Assembly: GCF_017254835.1 (NCBI RefSeq)
Contig: NZ_JAFKCW010000001.1
Coordinates: forward strand, 1,353,063-1,417,062
From: Algoriphagus aestuariicola
GTDB taxonomy: Bacteria > Bacteroidota > Bacteroidia > Cytophagales > Cyclobacteriaceae
Length of the DNA stretch: 64,000 bases
Direction: 5' to 3'
A program made the position numbers and the translations under genes. The notes below the pieces were generated by a model. The model was not told the DNA's origin. It did no database searches and saw only the letters and a list, made by a program, of their open reading frames with translations. Shown here in pieces: positions 60,907 to 64,000 of this stretch. The first letter of the stretch is position 1, and each line of letters begins with the position of its first letter.

Positions 60907-61965
60907 ATGAAGTACCTCGTGACCGGCGCGGCTGGATTTATTGGATTTCATGTCGCACAAAAATTAATAGACCGGAGAGAGGAAGTAGTCGGGTTGGATG
61001 TCATCAATGACTACTATGATATCAGCCTGAAATATGCCCGGCTAGATCACCGGGGTATCAAAAAGGACTCCATCAAAAAAGGCAAACTGGCCCAGTCTGA
61101 GACTTTGGATAAGTATCGTTTTATCCAATTGGATTTGGTCGAAAAAGAAGCCTTGATGGCCCTATTCGAAAAGGAAAAATTCGATGTGGTGATCCATCTG
61201 GCTGCACAAGCTGGAGTGAGGTATTCTCTTTCCCACCCTGAGGTCTACATTCAGAGTAATATCACCGGTTTTTTGAATATCCTGGAGTGCTGCAGATTTC
61301 ACCCCGTCAAGCATTTGGTGTACGCTTCGTCGAGTTCGGTCTATGGGGCTAACGAAAAAATGCCATTTTCCACCTCCGACTCGGTCGATCATCCCATTTC
61401 ACTGTACGCAGCCTCCAAAAAATCCAACGAGCTCATGGCCCATACCTACAGCCATCTGTTTGGGATTCCGACGACTGGCTTGAGGTTTTTTACCGTTTAT
61501 GGACCATGGGGAAGGCCCGACATGGCGCTGTTTCTGTTTACCGAAGCCATCCTCAAAGGAGAAAAGATCCAGGTGTTTAACTACGGGGAGATGAAGCGCG
61601 ATTTTACCTACATCGATGATATCGTCGAGGGAGTGGTCAAAGTCGCCGACCGACCCGCTAGGGCAAACCCGGACTTTAACCCGCAAAATCCCGATCCCGG
61701 AAGCGGTCAGGCACCTTATAAGGTTTATAACATTGGTAATTCATCGCCCGTTTTGCTCATGGATTATATCCGGGCAGTAGAGAAAGGATTGGGAAAAGAA
61801 GCGGAAATGGAACTGCTTCCACTGCAGGCAGGAGATGTTCCGGCATCGCACGCCGATGTTCAGGATTTGGTGAGGGATACGGGCTACAAACCCAATACGT
61901 CCATAGAGACGGGGGTCAGGGCATTTACGGACTGGTATTTAGACTATTATAAAAATAAGATATGA
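60907..61965 (+). CDS. NAD-dependent epimerase, UDP-glucuronate 4-epimerase type
   Basis: The ATG at 60907 (MKYLVTGAAGFIGFH) puts the NAD-binding GxxGxxG at the usual place; an upstream TTG at 60895 is less likely. The 352-aa extended SDR has VVGLDVINDYYDISLKYARL, a hallmark of UDP-glucuronate epimerases (CapI/LpsL-type), VIHLAAQAGVRYSL, SSSSVYG and the catalytic Tyr-x3-Lys in LYAASKKSNE. It supplies UDP-galacturonate for surface polysaccharide. It overlaps the following dehydratase by the ATGA coupling. Confidence 0.93.
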   Translation: MKYLVTGAAGFIGFHVAQKLIDRREEVVGLDVINDYYDISLKYARLDHRGIKKDSIKKGKLAQSETLDKYRFIQLDLVEKEALMALFEKEKFDVVIHLAAQAGVRYSLSHPEVYIQSNITGFLNILECCRFHPVKHLVYASSSSVYGANEKMPFSTSDSVDHPISLYAASKKSNELMAHTYSHLFGIPTTGLRFFTVYGPWGRPDMALFLFTEAILKGEKIQVFNYGEMKRDFTYIDDIVEGVVKVADRPARANPDFNPQNPDPGSGQAPYKVYNIGNSSPVLLMDYIRAVEKGLGKEAEMELLPLQAGDVPASHADVQDLVRDTGYKPNTSIETGVRAFTDWYLDYYKNKI

Positions 61966-63017
61966 GCAAAACTATCTTGATCACAGGAGGCGCGGGATTT
62001 ATCGGCAGCCATGTCGTACAGCTTTTTGTGACGAAGTACCCAGAGTACAAAATCGTAAACTTGGACGCCCTGACCTATGCGGGCAATCTGGAAAACCTCA
62101 AAGCGGTAGAAGGTGCCGCAAATTATATTTTCGAAAAAGCGGACATCCAGGATGCTAATCTCATGGATACGATCTTTGCAAAGCACAAAATCACTGATGT
62201 AATCCATCTTGCGGCGGAGTCGCATGTGGATAGGTCGATCACAGATCCTTTGGCTTTTGTCAAGACCAATGTGTTTGGTACGGTAAACTTGCTCAATGCT
62301 GCAAAAAAAGCCTGGGAGGGAGAGCTGGACAAACACCTATTTTATCACGTGTCAACCGATGAGGTGTACGGGTCACTGCACGATGGTGGCTTCTTTTTGG
62401 AAACTACAGCCTATGATCCCCAGTCGCCTTATTCGGCGTCCAAGGCTGCATCAGACCACTTTGTACGCGCCTATTCCAACACTTACAAGATGCGTACAGT
62501 CGTGTCCAACTGCTCCAACAACTACGGACCTAACCATTTTCCCGAAAAGCTAATCCCGCTCTGCATCAACAACATCAAGAATATGCGTCCCTTACCAGTC
62601 TATGGAAAAGGCGAGAACGTTAGGGATTGGCTTTTTGTAAAAGACCATGCGCGGGCTATAGATACGGTTTTCCATAAAGGAAAAGCTGGGGAAACCTATA
62701 ACATCGGGGGCTTCAACGAGTGGAAAAACATCGACATCGTACGACTGCTGTGCAAGAAAATGGATGAGAAGCTAGGTCGCGAAGCAGGCACTTCAGAGAA
62801 GCTGATCACTTTTGTCCAAGATCGGGCTGGTCATGATCTGCGCTATGCAATTGATGCGACCAAGATTCAGAGTGAATTGGGTTGGGAGCCAAGCCTCCAG
62901 TTTGAAGAAGGAATTGAGCTCACGATAGATTGGTATCTGGCTAACCAAGATTGGTTGGATCATGTGACCTCAGGTGCCTATCAGGAGTATTACTCCAATC
63001 TCTACGAAAACAGATAG
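61962..63017 (+). CDS. rfbB: dTDP-glucose 4,6-dehydratase
   Basis: The 351-aa product is an extended SDR of the RmlB class: ITGGAGFIGSHVVQLF, VNLDALTYAGNLENLK, HLAAESHVDRSI, VSTDEVYGSL, and YSASKAASDHFVRAY with the Tyr/Lys pair. It makes dTDP-4-keto-6-deoxyglucose, precursor of rhamnose and other deoxysugars. rfbA/C/D are not in the window. The start overlaps the stop of the preceding epimerase (ATGA), so the genes are translationally coupled. A terminator follows. Confidence 0.95.
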   Translation: MSKTILITGGAGFIGSHVVQLFVTKYPEYKIVNLDALTYAGNLENLKAVEGAANYIFEKADIQDANLMDTIFAKHKITDVIHLAAESHVDRSITDPLAFVKTNVFGTVNLLNAAKKAWEGELDKHLFYHVSTDEVYGSLHDGGFFLETTAYDPQSPYSASKAASDHFVRAYSNTYKMRTVVSNCSNNYGPNHFPEKLIPLCINNIKNMRPLPVYGKGENVRDWLFVKDHARAIDTVFHKGKAGETYNIGGFNEWKNIDIVRLLCKKMDEKLGREAGTSEKLITFVQDRAGHDLRYAIDATKIQSELGWEPSLQFEEGIELTIDWYLANQDWLDHVTSGAYQEYYSNLYENR

Positions 63018-63024
63018 CATTGGA

Positions 63025-63051
63025 AAGCCCCGAGTTGATCGGGGCTTTTTT
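63025..63051 (+). terminator. Terminator after the nucleotide-sugar operon
   Basis: Arms AAGCCCCGA (63025-63033) and TCGGGGCTT (63039-63047) with a 5-nt loop and a T-rich tail. It is bidirectional in form, and the next gene converges on it (stop at 63096). Confidence 0.85.
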
Positions 63052-63095
63052 CGTTTCGACATCGATTCTGGCTCCAGGCTGGCATCTGTGCTTTC

Positions 63096-63620
63096 TTAGT
63101 TCTTGAGTTCATACCATTGAATGTCTCTGAGCGGCACCCTTCTTCCTTTTGGAGGTTCCGGCGAATAGTGGGTGGCGAGGTAATCCAAGATCGCCGGTTC
63201 GTTTTCGCCTAAGTCCCAGAGGCCCTGGGTCTCCTGCATCCAGACGATCTTGGCCTTCCAGCCCTCTCTGGTAAAACGGTTTTGAAGGATGATGGCGCTG
63301 GAATGGCAGCCGGTGCAAGTGGTACGCACGAGTTCAAATCCATCGCCGACCACTAGACCGGTAGCGACATCCTTTCCATCTACCACTTCGCCATTGAAGG
63401 GTTCATTGTTCAGTTTTGATTCAATCGAAGAATCGCTAGCGACCGCTGTGCCTGGCTCCACTGAGCCGTCGTAAAAAGCGAAAAACATCACCGCAGCCAA
63501 CAGGATCATTAGTACGGCCACGAGCCCGGCAACGCCGACTAGGAGCCCTTTGAAGAGCTGTTGCGTGTTCGGGTTGGAAAGAGGCTTATTCGTTTTTGGG
63601 TTTTTATCTTTCTCCTTCAT
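63096..63620 (-). CDS. Membrane-anchored c-type cytochrome, sulfite dehydrogenase subunit-like
   Basis: The start at 63620 (MKEKDKNPKTNKPL) overlaps the Mo-enzyme stop by ATGA; the open frame upstream to 63731 runs inside that enzyme. The 174-aa product has one membrane helix (about 27-50) and a mature part with a heme motif CTGCH (in LVRTTCTGCHSSAI), SRTxGW-like FTREGWKAKIVWMQ and a closing DYLATHYSPEPPKGRR. The layout matches the cytochrome subunit of sulfite dehydrogenase (SorB-like). It accepts electrons from the Mo subunit. Small and complete. Confidence 0.85.
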   Translation of the reverse strand: MKEKDKNPKTNKPLSNPNTQQLFKGLLVGVAGLVAVLMILLAAVMFFAFYDGSVEPGTAVASDSSIESKLNNEPFNGEVVDGKDVATGLVVGDGFELVRTTCTGCHSSAIILQNRFTREGWKAKIVWMQETQGLWDLGENEPAILDYLATHYSPEPPKGRRVPLRDIQWYELKN

Positions 63621-64000
63621 CTTACTTTTACGGCGATTCGATGGCAGGCATTGTTGAGATAGCCCTTGGGATTCCAGCCGGGTATGACCATAGGTTGGGA
63701 GATTCCTTGGCTGTCGGTGGCTTTCGCCCAAATTTCATAATACCCAGGCTGGGAAAACATCAGGTCTGTACTCCACTGCTGCCAGGCAAGACGGTTTGCG
63801 GGTTTTTTCAACGCGCAGGTCTTCCAAGAAGCTCCAAAGTCCACCGATACCTGTACTTGTGCTACTTCGAATTCTCCAGCCCAGGCGTGGCCTCGGATAG
63901 CGAGTTTTTTTGACCTGTCAAACATCGCGCCCGATTTGGGAAAGGTAATGAGGGACTTCACGGGCATGGATTCGATGATAGCCATGTCTTCATCTGGGAC
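63617..64000 (-). CDS. Sulfite oxidase-type molybdopterin enzyme, C-terminal part (truncated)
   Basis: The frame is open to the right edge (VPDEDMAIIESM at 64000 inward) and ends at 63617, giving only about 127 C-terminal codons. The segment SGAMFDRSKKLAIRGHAWAG, then VQVSVDFGASWKTCAL and YYEIWAKATDSQGISQP, is the Ig-like Mo-co dimerisation domain of sulfite oxidases (SorA/YedY-like group). The molybdopterin-binding half lies outside the window. With the cytochrome gene it forms a respiratory sulfite-oxidation unit, by inference from family. Confidence 0.88.
   Translation of the reverse strand, partial: VPDEDMAIIESMPVKSLITFPKSGAMFDRSKKLAIRGHAWAGEFEVAQVQVSVDFGASWKTCALKKPANRLAWQQWSTDLMFSQPGYYEIWAKATDSQGISQPMVIPGWNPKGYLNNACHRIAVKVR

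Noticed and set aside
1-64000. CRISPR arrays, rRNA and tRNA genes
   Set aside because: No direct-repeat array and no rRNA or tRNA-like sequence was noticed in the gaps between genes.

Overview
The window reads as chromosomal DNA from a member of the Bacteroidota, most likely the Cytophagales and perhaps Cyclobacteriaceae-like. This rests on a SusC/SusD pair, secreted proteins with type IX secretion (T9SS) C-terminal domains, an M43 metalloprotease, several FtsX/MacB-type permeases ending in NPxxxLKDE or a close variant, and promoter elements matching the Bacteroidota -7 box TAnnTTTG. The genus is inference. No rRNA, tRNA, CRISPR array or intact insertion sequence was seen.

Region by region. 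Bases 1-8564, all on the minus strand, form a polysaccharide-utilisation-type locus: SusC, SusD, a LamG lipoprotein and a truncated Ig-like lipoprotein. Upstream of susC lies a seven-transmembrane sensor fused to a transposase-type zinc ribbon plus helical DNA-binding segment; this is the most unusual gene here and a candidate regulator of the locus. Bases 8700-26900 hold four large FtsX/MacB-type permeases, one ATPase and one TolC-like protein, interspersed with a DUF2306 protein, secreted proteins and a 3-keto-sugar-type pair (DUF1080 protein plus Gfo/Idh/MocA oxidoreductase). Three of the permease promoters share a 16-bp dyad placed 59-62 nt before a TGGCAT box, which looks like an undescribed regulon with enhancer-dependent (sigma-54-like) architecture.

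Bases 26900-34400, on the minus strand, carry rhodanese, T9SS, PASTA and M43 protease genes plus the Fe-S factors Nfu and Mrp. Bases 34500-40200 carry dnaG, ribBA, two tandem paralogues of unknown function and surE. Between the paralogues lies a frameshifted relic of the 3' end of ribBA, recording a segmental duplication or import. Bases 40240-49800 hold a TPR histidine kinase, a signal-less substrate-binding protein, an alpha-glucoside unit (LacI regulator, GH31, SLC45-like MFS) with a composite operator palindrome, and a DUF5723 protein.

Bases 49880-57450 contain a small membrane protein, an AHSA1/SRPBCC protein, a D-threonine-aldolase-like PLP enzyme, alaS, gatB and a TlpA-like lipoprotein. 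Bases 57787-64000 contain proC, a membrane-protein/XRE operon with a dyad inside its promoter, nucleotide-sugar and glycosyltransferase genes, and the start of a sulfite-oxidase-type operon (cytochrome c plus Mo-enzyme) running off the right edge.

The carbohydrate loci (SusCD, 3-keto pair, GH31/MFS) and the secreted T9SS proteins fit a polymer-degrading lifestyle. The permease family probably handles envelope transport or stress and appears to be co-regulated. Functions are inferred from motifs read by eye; no database search was run.
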